64,000 nt of DNA, taken from assembly GCA_019685555.1 (NCBI GenBank), contig JABFQN010000004.1, positions 1 to 64,000 of the forward strand, given 5' to 3'. The notes beneath the pieces were generated by a model. It saw only the letters and a list, made by a program, of their open reading frames with translations, was not told the origin of the DNA and ran no database searches. This DNA is from Candidatus Bathyarchaeota archaeon A05DMB-3. GTDB lineage: Archaea; Thermoproteota; Bathyarchaeia; Bathyarchaeales; Bathycorpusculaceae. A program made the position numbers and the translations under genes. Shown here piece by piece: positions 41,206 to 49,329 of this stretch (positions are counted from its first letter, which is position 1; each line of letters opens with the position of its first letter).

Positions 41206-42285
41206 TTGACTGAAATCCGTGTGGCAATAGTTGGTGTAGGCAACTCGGCATGCGCCCTAATTCAAGGAGTGGAATACTACAAAAACGCAAGAGAAAACGA
41301 AACTGTTTCGGGACTTATGCATGTGAATTTTGGTGGATACCACGTAAAAAACATAAGGTTTGTCGCCGCTTTTGACGTTGACCAGAACAAGATTGGAAAA
41401 GACTTGGCTGAAGCCATATTCACAAAGCCAAACTGCTGCGCCAAATTCGCTGAAGTGCCAAAAACAGGCGTAAAAGTTTTGCCCGGACCAATTCTCGACG
41501 GAGTGGCTAAACACATGAGGGAACCCTTCAACGTTTACGACGAGAGTAAAGTTAAACCCGCAGAAGTTGCAAATACATTGAAAGAGTCTGGAGCAGAAAT
41601 CCTCGTGAATTATCTGCCCGTTGGAAGCCATAATGCTACACGCTTTTATGCTCAAGCAGCTTTGGATGCTGGATGCGCCTTCATAAATTGCATTCCGGAG
41701 TTTATAGCTTCAGACAACACATGGAGTCGTAAATTTGAGGAGAAGGGGCTTCCAGTGGCCGGAGACGACGTTAAAAGCCAGCTTGGAGCCACTATACTGC
41801 ATAGAAACCTTGTAAGGCTTTGTGTTGACAGAGGGGTAATCGTCGACGAAACTTACCAGCTGAACCTAGGCGGAGATACAGACTTCTTAAACATGACTGT
41901 TGAAGAACGCTTAAAAACAAAGCGTATAAGCAAAACAGAAGCCGTTAAAAGCATTGTGCCCTACGACTTGCCCACACGGATAGGTCCTTCAGACTATGTA
42001 TCCTTCCTTGGAAACAAGAAAATATGTTACATTTGGCTTAAGGGAAGAAAGTTCGGCGACAGACCATTAACAATAACCGTTAAACTTGAAGTTGAGGATT
42101 CCCCCAACAGTGCCGGAGTGGTAATCGATGTCATAAGAGCCGTAAAACTAGCCCTAGACCGTAAAATAACCGGACCCCTAATAAGCATATCATCCTACGC
42201 CTTCAAACATCCGCCAATACAAGTCCCAGACCCGGTGGCGAAAGAATGGGTTGAAGACTACATAAAAGGCAAAAGAGAACGCTAA
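41206..42285 (+). CDS. ino1: Myo-inositol-1-phosphate synthase
   Basis: A 359-residue NAD-dependent enzyme forming inositol-1-phosphate from glucose-6-phosphate, used for archaetidylinositol lipids and inositol solutes. TTG 41206 follows GAGGGAG. Rossmann motif VAIVGVGNSACALIQGVEYY; FVAAFDVDQNKIGKDLAEAI; catalytic-region ILVNYLPVGSHNATRFYAQA, AGDDVKSQLGATILHRNLV (Lys, Asp), NLGGDTDFLNM and the domain EDSPNSAGVVIDVIRAVKLA. Shorter than eukaryotic enzymes, as in other archaea. Confidence 0.94.
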   Translation: MTEIRVAIVGVGNSACALIQGVEYYKNARENETVSGLMHVNFGGYHVKNIRFVAAFDVDQNKIGKDLAEAIFTKPNCCAKFAEVPKTGVKVLPGPILDGVAKHMREPFNVYDESKVKPAEVANTLKESGAEILVNYLPVGSHNATRFYAQAALDAGCAFINCIPEFIASDNTWSRKFEEKGLPVAGDDVKSQLGATILHRNLVRLCVDRGVIVDETYQLNLGGDTDFLNMTVEERLKTKRISKTEAVKSIVPYDLPTRIGPSDYVSFLGNKKICYIWLKGRKFGDRPLTITVKLEVEDSPNSAGVVIDVIRAVKLALDRKITGPLISISSYAFKHPPIQVPDPVAKEWVEDYIKGKRER

Positions 42286-42297
42286 CCGCTATAAGAA

Positions 42298-42807
42298 TTA
42301 CAAACCCAATCTTCTAATTGTGCGTTTTATGGTTTTTCCGAAGGTTTGGAATAGGTAAAATCCAACGGCAAAGGCTATAGCAATGGTGATTATTCCTTCA
42401 ACGGATAAGACATTCTCCAGCGTTATATATTTAATGATGAATAAGAATCCAGCTAATGCGAAAAAGATTGCTTGCGTATATCCTTCAACTTTGTCGGCTT
42501 TCGTTTCAGTCATACTGAAGGAACCTTTAACATGGTATTTTTCGCTTTTTCTGCCTATTGGATAAAGCCAATACACACCTCGGACAGTAAAGGAATCAGC
42601 TATAAGATGACTCATGAAACCAACAATAATGCCGGATGCTAATATCAAGCTCCAAAAAAGCAGATAAGCTACAACTGCAAGAATGCACATAACCCAAACA
42701 TTATGCAAAAGCTTTCTATGGACACCACCAAAACGCCAAGACTTCTCCATTCTCCAATCAATAATCGGGAAGAAAAGCTGCAAAACCACATAATAAAACA
42801 AAGCCAA
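42298..42807 (-). CDS. YdjM/DUF457-type membrane metal hydrolase
   Basis: A 169-residue membrane protein. The family's conserved histidines and acids appear as GGVHRKLLHN near residue 30 and GFMSHLIADSFTVRGVYWLY near 65-82 (H...D...T..G). Helices flank both, e.g. VMCILAVVAYLLFWSLILAS and IFFALAGFLFIIKYIT. Members are predicted metal-dependent hydrolases of unknown substrate; some are regulated by LexA in bacteria. Confidence 0.78.
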   Translation of the reverse strand: MALFYYVVLQLFFPIIDWRMEKSWRFGGVHRKLLHNVWVMCILAVVAYLLFWSLILASGIIVGFMSHLIADSFTVRGVYWLYPIGRKSEKYHVKGSFSMTETKADKVEGYTQAIFFALAGFLFIIKYITLENVLSVEGIITIAIAFAVGFYLFQTFGKTIKRTIRRLGL

Positions 42808-42876
42808 AATCTAAATCCAAAAAATAATAGAAAAGAGTACCGACAAACAAACCAAAGGCTGTGTGCGTTATGAGCT

Positions 42877-43173
42877 TCACTTAAAATCCCCTTTCTCACA
42901 GAGAGAAGTATTTTGCACATGAGTAAGCGAATTTAATGTTGATAAAACATTGTGAACAGCGGATATCCATCTTAAATAGGCGTTTAGGGCAGCCCGCAAA
43001 GCCACAGTATCCTTGGCTTCAACAGTCAAAACTAGAAACAAACCTTCAATCTTCAAGTGCGCTTTGGAGCGGGTTGTGGACGATTTGGCGGTTTCCGGCA
43101 TCAAAGCTCTATACACTATTTCTAAGCTCTTTTTCGATGGCAGTTTCAAACGCAAAACTGCATTAGCCTTCAT
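42877..43173 (-). CDS. pcc1: KEOPS complex subunit Pcc1
   Basis: A 98-residue protein beginning MKANAVLRLKLPSKKSLEIV. Family features are SLEIVYRALMPET followed by TRSKAHLKIEGLFLVLTVEA and KDTVALRAALNAYLRWISAV, matching the small dimeric Pcc1 subunit, which organises Kae1 in tRNA t6A modification. It overlaps the Brix gene by 11 bases at the end of the exosome transcription unit. Confidence 0.9.
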   Translation of the reverse strand: MKANAVLRLKLPSKKSLEIVYRALMPETAKSSTTRSKAHLKIEGLFLVLTVEAKDTVALRAALNAYLRWISAVHNVLSTLNSLTHVQNTSLCEKGDFK

Positions 43174-43729
43174 AGGTTAAATCCCAAATCAAATGCGAAA
43201 CACTCATTCTTGGACCTATCTCCACTATTTCAGGGAATATCTTAAAGGTGATGGTTAAGCCTTCTGAGGGTTCCGCTTTAATCTGCATTAAAGCATCATA
43301 CCTCCCTCGCGCTTCTTCAAAAGAAACAAGCGGAATGTTAAAAAATTTTGAAAGCGCTTCTTCCAGTTTCTCAACTTCCATAGAAGGGTTTGGGCAAACC
43401 TCAATTGCTACAGATTTTATCCTTCTCCCCTTCTTCATAATTTTGGGAAACTCTCTTCGAAGCTTCACATTCCTCAAATATATTAATGGCGGGATAGGCT
43501 GTAAACCTTCAGCGCTTAACTCGTACATTTCTATTTTTCCAGGTCCGCCCTTCCATCGGTTGATAATCATTACTTTTTCAGTGTTTAGTTCTACGGCTTT
43601 TTCTGCTAAGCCTTCTAGGCTTAGTTTCCCACGGTTTATCCTCAAAATATTTGGGATTGTATGGGAAAGGCCTCTGCAGAATGTTCTAATGCCTTTGGTT
43701 GGTCTTCGTGAAGTGGTTAAAAGTATCAA
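43163..43729 (-). CDS. Brix-domain ribosome biogenesis protein
   Basis: A 188-residue protein that begins ILLTTSRRPTKGIRTFCRGL, the archaeal Brix opening, with IINRWKGGPGKIEMYELSA and LIYLRNVKLRREFPKIMKKG further on. Archaeal Brix proteins are rRNA-binding assembly factors for the large subunit. It sits between eL43 and pcc1, near exosome and SBDS genes, a location consistent with ribosome assembly. Confidence 0.9.
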   Translation of the reverse strand: MILLTTSRRPTKGIRTFCRGLSHTIPNILRINRGKLSLEGLAEKAVELNTEKVMIINRWKGGPGKIEMYELSAEGLQPIPPLIYLRNVKLRREFPKIMKKGRRIKSVAIEVCPNPSMEVEKLEEALSKFFNIPLVSFEEARGRYDALMQIKAEPSEGLTITFKIFPEIVEIGPRMSVSHLIWDLTYEG

Positions 43730-43738
43730 TTTTTCATC

Positions 43739-44044
43739 CTATTCTTCTTCCGCTGGAGCAGCCGAGGCTTCAACCTCTTCTATCGGCGCGCCTTTTGCTA
43801 CACGTTTAGCTACAATTCCAAGCTTTGTTGCTGGGGTGTAGGCTCCGCCTGTGAATGTGAAGCCGCATTTGCTGCATTTCCAGACGCCGACGCTTACCCT
43901 TTTAACTCTTAAGAGACCGCACTGGGGACATTTATGCTTCCTTTTCATTTCAGTCATTATCTTCACATAACGCTTTCTAACGGTGGATCCGTAGCGGGGT
44001 CCCAACCCTCTTGTTGGACCAACTTTTTTAGTTCTTTTCCCCAT
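43739..44044 (-). CDS. rpl37ae: Ribosomal protein eL43 (L37Ae)
   Basis: A 101-residue protein. Starts MGKRTKKVGPTRGLGPRYGS; a zinc ribbon CPQCGLLRVKRVSVGVWKCS then KCGFTFTGGAYTP is characteristic of this large-subunit protein. The C-terminal tail after GAPIEEVEA is acidic and longer than usual (AAPAEEE). It overlaps the rrp42 end by 17 bases. Confidence 0.95.
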   Translation of the reverse strand: MGKRTKKVGPTRGLGPRYGSTVRKRYVKIMTEMKRKHKCPQCGLLRVKRVSVGVWKCSKCGFTFTGGAYTPATKLGIVAKRVAKGAPIEEVEASAAPAEEE

Positions 44045-44840
44045 TCTTTCCCCATCCTAGCTTTTTCCTTATTTCTTCAGCTTTTTCTTTGGCGATTTGA
44101 GCTGCCTCGAAAACTTGTTTTGGCGTGAAATATCCGCTTCCGCCCTTTTGAATTGCACATATGTTTCCGTCATCATCCGTTGTTATTGTTAGTCGGGCAT
44201 CCATTATTTGTTCTTCTTCAAGCCATGGGTCTACAACAAGCTTGTCATTTATCTTTGCAAAAGTAACCGCTATAGGGTGTTTTCGCACTGGAAGCGCCGA
44301 GTAGCCGGGTTTGATTTTGATTTCTCCTTCTTCAATTTCATAGTTGGGCATTTTTGTGTTGAGCAACGCAGCCAAAGCAGCCAAAGCAGAAGCGTCTATT
44401 AGGTTTCCATCATGGTTAAGCACATAGATGTCCACAAATATCACAAAAACTTTCTTGCCCGGGGTTATGCAAAGCTTTTCTGTGCTTATAGCTTTTGACT
44501 CCCTTACCCCTCTGTCGACAACCCTTGCCAATTCTATTGAGTTTTCATCTGGCGGTCCAGGCTCAAAGGTTGGCGATGCCAGAGGAACAAGTTCAGCGTT
44601 GACTGTTAAGACTCCTTCATTGGGCGTGTCGGGGAAAGGTTCTCCAGTTTCGATTTTCACTCCAGCCATGACCTCTGTTTTTCCAAGGAGAACCCTTGCC
44701 GAACCTTCTGCCCTTTCAATGATCCCCTGTTCAACTTTTATTTCGCGGTAGTCATGTAAGCCTCTGCCATCCAGTCTTTTTCCCTTGGCGATTAACTGTG
44801 CTATTTGCTTCTGTTTTACGCGAACAATTATCGACGACAT
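44028..44840 (-). CDS. rrp42: Exosome subunit Rrp42
   Basis: A 270-residue RNase PH-fold protein, the non-catalytic partner of Rrp41 in the hexameric ring. KRLDGRGLHDYREIKVEQGI, SARVLLGKTEVMAGVKIETG, ELARVVDRGVRESKAISTEK and ASALAALAALLNTKMPNYEI are typical. Its start overlaps the rrp41 stop by one base. It has the extended C-terminal helix KQVFEAAQIAKEKAEEIRKK. Confidence 0.95.
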   Translation of the reverse strand: MSSIIVRVKQKQIAQLIAKGKRLDGRGLHDYREIKVEQGIIERAEGSARVLLGKTEVMAGVKIETGEPFPDTPNEGVLTVNAELVPLASPTFEPGPPDENSIELARVVDRGVRESKAISTEKLCITPGKKVFVIFVDIYVLNHDGNLIDASALAALAALLNTKMPNYEIEEGEIKIKPGYSALPVRKHPIAVTFAKINDKLVVDPWLEEEQIMDARLTITTDDDGNICAIQKGGSGYFTPKQVFEAAQIAKEKAEEIRKKLGWGKNGEKN

Positions 44841-45574
44841 TACTCTTCAACCTCCTTAACGCTGACATATTTTGCTCTTAACGCTTCCTTTTGAAGCGTG
44901 TAAATTTTCTTGCATCCTTCAATGGCAAGGTTCACAGCTTTCTCAAACTCTTCATGGGTTAGGATTCCATCCATCTGTAGCAGTGTTATAACGCCAAGAT
45001 TTGGCATGAAGGCTACTGGGACGTCGGCGGAGCCGACCTTATCCTCAATATCCATCAAATCCAGAACTATCATATCTTCAATTTTTCCAGCTGAACACGC
45101 CACCACCAAATCTCGCATTGGTATGCCAGCGTCAGCCAAGGCCAATGAAGCAGCCGTTATGCTTGTGCACCTTGTGCTTCCATCAGCCTGCAAAACTTCG
45201 ACGAAGACATCTATAGCCGTGCGCGGGTAATACTCAACAAAGATGGCTGGTTCAACGGCTTCCCTAATAACCTTCGAAAGCTCTATCTCCCTTCTTGAAG
45301 GAGCTGGAGATTTCCGTTCTTGAACAGAAAACGGTGCCATGTGGTAGCGGCACCTTAAAACCATTCGGTCTGGAAGAGCCATATGTTTAGGATGCAATTC
45401 TCTTGGGCCGTAAACAGCTGCTAAAATTTTGTTCTTCCCCTGTTCAATGTAGGCTGAGCCATCGGCGTTTGAAAGTGCGCCTACCTCGATTTTTATTGGT
45501 CTAAGCTCGTCTGATTTTCTTCCATCAAGTCTTAAACCTTTTTTATCAATTAATTTTTCAGTTTTTTGACTCAT
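44840..45574 (-). CDS. rrp41: Exosome subunit Rrp41
   Basis: A 244-residue catalytic phosphorolytic subunit. [40 protein letters not shown], the RNA-binding [20 protein letters not shown], the phosphate-contacting [20 protein letters not shown] and catalytic-site [20 protein letters not shown] (paired acidic residues) are all present, so it is an active 3'-to-5' phosphorolytic RNase. It lies between rrp4 and rrp42 in the usual order. Confidence 0.96.
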   Translation of the reverse strand: MSQKTEKLIDKKGLRLDGRKSDELRPIKIEVGALSNADGSAYIEQGKNKILAAVYGPRELHPKHMALPDRMVLRCRYHMAPFSVQERKSPAPSRREIELSKVIREAVEPAIFVEYYPRTAIDVFVEVLQADGSTRCTSITAASLALADAGIPMRDLVVACSAGKIEDMIVLDLMDIEDKVGSADVPVAFMPNLGVITLLQMDGILTHEEFEKAVNLAIEGCKKIYTLQKEALRAKYVSVKEVEE

Positions 45575-45580
45575 TCTTAA

Positions 45581-46276
45581 TTACCTCCCTTTTTCCTTCT
45601 CTTTTTTAATTAGCTGTGATATGCGGTCTGTTAACCCTGTTGTGTGGGATTCCTCCTCAATCTTGTGGATTGCCATCATAGCGAGCTCCTCATCCTCTAT
45701 GCTTTTGCCCGTGATTAGTATGACTCCGTTGTGTCCAAGGATTATGTGGCATTCAGTTTCTTGCTTTATCATGGATATCATTGAGCCTTTTTTCCCTATT
45801 ACTCTGGGAATCTTCGTTGGGGTTACCCTCACTATTTGTCCGCGAGTTATTTTTCCCAGTCCAGGTTCGTTTACGCTTAACTGAGGGTTGTGGGTTCTGT
45901 CATAGGAAACTATTTTCGCCACCACTAAGTCTCCAACGTCGAGAACTTCTGTTAAATCGTTTTTCTGCGGTTTAAACGGTCTGCTAAGCACGTCTGATGC
46001 TTTTAAAAGTGCTAGATATGGCGAGTTTATGTCAACGGTCCATCCGCTGAATCCAACTTCCACCACGGTTCCTATGACTGTGTCTCCCACTCTTGGGATA
46101 TAGAAGGCTCTTAAGGCAACAACGCTTACCTTCTTATCCTCATAATCCACAAGCCCTATTCTCGTAGCGTAAACCCTACTATCCTCTTTGTAAGTGTTTT
46201 CTCCAGCCACATAATCGCCTTCAGCCAGCAAATCTCCGGGAGTTACAAGCTGTCTTCTTTCAAAAAATGTAGGCAT
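45581..46276 (-). CDS. rrp4: Exosome subunit Rrp4
   Basis: A 231-residue RNA-binding cap subunit. N-terminal domain LVTPGDLLAEGDYVAGENTY; an S1 barrel VGDTVIGTVVEVGFSGWTVD and DVGDLVVAKIVSYDRTHNPQ; then a KH domain with VTPTKIPRVIGKKGSMISMI, the GKKG loop being the RNA-binding element. It precedes rrp41 by six bases, forming the standard archaeal exosome operon. Confidence 0.96.
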   Translation of the reverse strand: MPTFFERRQLVTPGDLLAEGDYVAGENTYKEDSRVYATRIGLVDYEDKKVSVVALRAFYIPRVGDTVIGTVVEVGFSGWTVDINSPYLALLKASDVLSRPFKPQKNDLTEVLDVGDLVVAKIVSYDRTHNPQLSVNEPGLGKITRGQIVRVTPTKIPRVIGKKGSMISMIKQETECHIILGHNGVILITGKSIEDEELAMMAIHKIEEESHTTGLTDRISQLIKKEKEKGR

Positions 46277-46306
46277 AAAATCACATCCAAACCATAAATC
46301 TTAATA

Positions 46307-46996
46307 TCATGATATTATTTTTGCTTCTGCGTTTCCCTTCGTCACTTCTCCAACTTTTTCAAGGAAAGGCCCATAAAGACCAGCAGGCATTTCTAAAATT
46401 CCATGCCATGAGCCGTCTGCCCGCCATTCTTCGCGCTTTATGGTTCCCATGGCTTTAATTGTTCCGTAGGCTCTAGCAGCGTATTCTGCTGGTATGTGAA
46501 CGCTGACCGCCACCTGTTCCATTTTTAGGGGAAGAATCTGCCGCAGAAGCTTGATTATTTCCCTTGCCTGTTCTTCAGTTGCTTTAAACGGGTCTATTGA
46601 ATAGTGGATTTGTTCCATAGCTTGTTCTATACGCAGTGGCGGGTGGGGAAGGTTTGTCCTCGGGTCTACACACTGCCTTGATATAAAGGCTATTATTTGC
46701 CTTCGCTTATCTTCAATCATTTTTCTACGCTGCTCTGTTGTCAGTTGCAGTGTTCCCTTTTTCAGTATTGTGTCTGCAACTTTAAGGGGGTCTGTGGTTC
46801 CGAAGGCTTTGCGAATGGCTTCCTCTGAGACTTTAGTTCCTTTGTTTGCGTCTGAAAATATTGTTTCAGTCACCAGCACTTCTGTTATTGAGGATGTTTT
46901 TCCCATGCGGTAGTCTAGCGCCTTCTCAGGCTTTACAAGAACTTCGAAATGCTCATTACCCTTTGTGATGCGGGCAACAGTATACTTATCGCTCAT
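46307..46996 (-). CDS. sdo1: Ribosome maturation protein SBDS
   Basis: A 229-residue protein. N-terminal FYSH domain YTVARITKGNEHFEVLVKPE and a DANKGTKVSEEAIRKAFGTT loop; central helical QRRKMIEDKRRQIIAFISRQ CV... region; C-terminal ferredoxin-like domain VSVHIPAEYAARAYGTIKAM. It works with aEF2-like GTPases to release the anti-association factor aIF6 from the large subunit. It is in the common archaeal order psmA-sdo1-rrp4. Confidence 0.95.
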   Translation of the reverse strand: MSDKYTVARITKGNEHFEVLVKPEKALDYRMGKTSSITEVLVTETIFSDANKGTKVSEEAIRKAFGTTDPLKVADTILKKGTLQLTTEQRRKMIEDKRRQIIAFISRQCVDPRTNLPHPPLRIEQAMEQIHYSIDPFKATEEQAREIIKLLRQILPLKMEQVAVSVHIPAEYAARAYGTIKAMGTIKREEWRADGSWHGILEMPAGLYGPFLEKVGEVTKGNAEAKIIS

Positions 46997-47003
46997 CTCG
47001 GTT

Positions 47004-47732
47004 TCACTTGCCTGCTCCCAACTTCTTTACATACCCCTCGATTTTCTCGTCGCTGAGCATCTCCATTTTCTTTGTTGCAATTGGAATGACCGCTACCTTT
47101 ATCCTCGGCGGAAGCTGTCTAGCTTCAAGGGCTTTCACTAGGCATTTTACTGCAAGCTTTGCTGTGTCTTCGAGATTCATGTCCTCGCGGTATTCTTCCT
47201 TCAAAATATTCATCACTGTTTCCTTTCCAGCGCCCACGGCTATAGCCTTATGTCCCCTATAGGTTCCGCTGGGATGGGTGGCGAAGAGACGGCATCCAGT
47301 TTTGTCCACCCCCCCAAATATCAGTGAAACTCCGAAGGGTCTGACGCCTGCATGCTGAGTGTAAAGCTGCTGTATATCGCATATTCGCTTGGTCACAACT
47401 TCAACGTCTATGGGCTCGTCATAAGTCAATCTATTACTCTGCGCGTAAATTCGAGCTTGATCTATCAAAACCCTCGCATCTGAGCTTAAACCCACTATGG
47501 CTGCACCTATGTGATCGTCAATTCTGAAAATCTTCCAAGAAGATTCAGACTCTTCAAGAAGCTCAACTGTTTCTTCAGCTCCTAAAACCACTCCTTCTGG
47601 ACATTTTATCCCCAAAATTGTTGCTCCCCTATTAACTAGCTCCATGGCGTATTCAACTTGAAACAGCCTCCCGTCTGGTGAGAAAACGGTTATGGCACGG
47701 TCATATGCTCCCGGAGCTGCAAACACAGACAT
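47004..47732 (-). CDS. psmA: Proteasome alpha subunit
   Basis: A 242-residue 20S core subunit. AYDRAITVFSPDGRLFQVEY (alpha signature with the gate-forming N-terminus), AMELVNRGATILGIKCPEGV, the EETVELLEESESSWKIF loop, GVRPFGVSLIFGGVD and VGAGKETVMNILKEEY. The C-terminal ATPase-docking end GYVKKLGAGK lacks an obvious HbYX role, as expected since that motif is on the ATPase. First gene of the psmA-sdo1-exosome run. Confidence 0.96.
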   Translation of the reverse strand: MSVFAAPGAYDRAITVFSPDGRLFQVEYAMELVNRGATILGIKCPEGVVLGAEETVELLEESESSWKIFRIDDHIGAAIVGLSSDARVLIDQARIYAQSNRLTYDEPIDVEVVTKRICDIQQLYTQHAGVRPFGVSLIFGGVDKTGCRLFATHPSGTYRGHKAIAVGAGKETVMNILKEEYREDMNLEDTAKLAVKCLVKALEARQLPPRIKVAVIPIATKKMEMLSDEKIEGYVKKLGAGK

Positions 47733-47831
47733 CCAACATCAACCTCGCATTAACTAAACACTTGCTGAACACACATATACCAACTTAACTAAAAACCTTT
47801 TCCCACAAAATGTATGTTTAGAGAGAATCAG

Positions 47832-48608
47832 CTAAACTGGTATAGGCCTTTTTGTGCAAGTTCTGTAGGCTAATACCGCCGAGGCTAGAATTATTGTCCA
47901 TATGGTTACAATTGCTGTTGCTGTAGCGTTTACATTAGAAGTTTTAGCCTTTACTGGGGCAAATGTTAGGAATGTTGCGCAAAAGAGGAATATTCCAACG
48001 GTTGAAGCTGCGAAAAAGTCAATGAAGCGGGAGTGTTGAAAGGCTGGAGAGCTGTTAGGAAAGCCTTTCGGTAATGCAGCCTTAAAAAGGACTGTAGCTA
48101 AAGCCATTATTGAGAGCATTATTGTTAGCTGTGGGATTGTGGGTTTGGGAATTGCACCGCTAAGCTGGAAAAGCAGAACCATTAAGCAGTTGACAGCTAG
48201 GGCTGTCGCCCACCCCTTCTTAGACAATCGGTGATTCCAGTCTCTTGGCGCGATTCTGTTGGCAAAATAGAAGGTAACTATTGACTGCAAGTTTCCCCAC
48301 CACACAACAACCACGAAAAGCAGACTTGTCCAGTCAACATCCAAAAATGATGGCTGTAGCAGTGCGCTTCCGGAAACGAGAAACTGATATGCTGTGCCGA
48401 AAAAGAAGGCCGCCATCAATAAATGGTAGTCTTTAAGCCTATACTTGGCTATTAAGTCTTCAAGCATTGTATAAAGGGAAAAGTAAACAGCGAAAAGCAC
48501 GAAAGGAAGCAAGGGCTGAACGGCTAGGTTGTTAACTCCCCTCATGGAATACTCAAAGAGCATGTTAAATGCTGTTGCCGCCGAAACAGTTTTCCATGAA
48601 CGATTCAT
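47832..48608 (-). CDS. Polytopic membrane protein, unknown (258 aa)
   Basis: Seven or so hydrophobic helices: TAFNMLFEYSMRGVNNLAVQ, FVLFAVYFSLYTMLEDLIAK, LLMAAFFFGTAYQFLVSGSA, LLFVVVVWWGNLQSIVTFYF, ALAVNCLMVLLFQLSGAI, LTIMLSIMALATVLFKAAL and STVGIFLFCATFLTFAPV. ATG 48608 follows GGAGGAG. No family recognised; transcribed separately from psmA. Confidence 0.6.
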   Translation of the reverse strand: MNRSWKTVSAATAFNMLFEYSMRGVNNLAVQPLLPFVLFAVYFSLYTMLEDLIAKYRLKDYHLLMAAFFFGTAYQFLVSGSALLQPSFLDVDWTSLLFVVVVWWGNLQSIVTFYFANRIAPRDWNHRLSKKGWATALAVNCLMVLLFQLSGAIPKPTIPQLTIMLSIMALATVLFKAALPKGFPNSSPAFQHSRFIDFFAASTVGIFLFCATFLTFAPVKAKTSNVNATATAIVTIWTIILASAVLAYRTCTKRPIPV

Positions 48609-48697
48609 GAGGGCTCCTCCGCCTTTTAAAACGGTCTGTTGGGTATGGTGATAACTCTTTATAGTGCCATTTGCCAATTAAAGGTTGGTGACGAGCA

Positions 48698-49213
48698 TTG
48701 GGTTATTTCGCTGTCTGGAAAGTTCTGGAGGAAATGATTACCGATTTCCGTAAAAGAGGCACAACAGTTCCAGCTAACATTGTTAGCGATTTAAAAAGTG
48801 CTAAAACCCTAATAAATGTTTTGAAGGCTGACCCTTCACGTCTTGAAACAAGCCAAAAAATTGAGGAATATCTTAACAATGTTGAGTCTTATCTGATTTC
48901 TGAAGGCCAAAGATTTGGAGAAAAATACGTTGAGGATTGGCTTAAAAGACTTGAGGATGCAAGTAGAAGGGTTTTTGAAGAGGAAGAGAGTGCGTCTAGG
49001 TTTGTTCCCGGGCTTCCAAGGGGGCAGCGTTGGGTTCGTGTTAAGCCTTCCGGAGAAATGCCCGTGGAAGCGTTAAAAGCTTTAGCCAACGAATTGAGCC
49101 TTTCATTTAATGTGCAAAAGAATGGATATTTGCTTGTTTACGGTGAAGATGAACGTGTTAAGGATTTTGTCAAGAAAATGGCTACAAAATATGGATTGAA
49201 GGCTGAGAAATAG
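48698..49213 (+). CDS. DUF2096-type archaeal protein
   Basis: A 171-residue protein starting at TTG 48698. The helical first half (AVWKVLEEMITDFRKRGTTV, NIVSDLKSAKTLINVLKADP, SQKIEEYLNNVESYLISEGQ) and the C-terminal small domain (PVEALKALANELSLSFNVQK followed by LLVYGEDERVKDFVKKM) fit the DUF2096 family found in archaea, function unknown. It lies upstream of smc on the same strand with a 116-base gap. Confidence 0.75.
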   Translation: MGYFAVWKVLEEMITDFRKRGTTVPANIVSDLKSAKTLINVLKADPSRLETSQKIEEYLNNVESYLISEGQRFGEKYVEDWLKRLEDASRRVFEEEESASRFVPGLPRGQRWVRVKPSGEMPVEALKALANELSLSFNVQKNGYLLVYGEDERVKDFVKKMATKYGLKAEK

Positions 49214-49329
49214 CGTTTTAGAGTGCATAATGGTTAAAACTTGCCAATGTAACACTTTTATAGAGAAATCGTACAGAATTGAGTTCAAAAGACTGCCGAC
49301 GGTTTCATGTGGGGTGAGGGCGCGGTTTA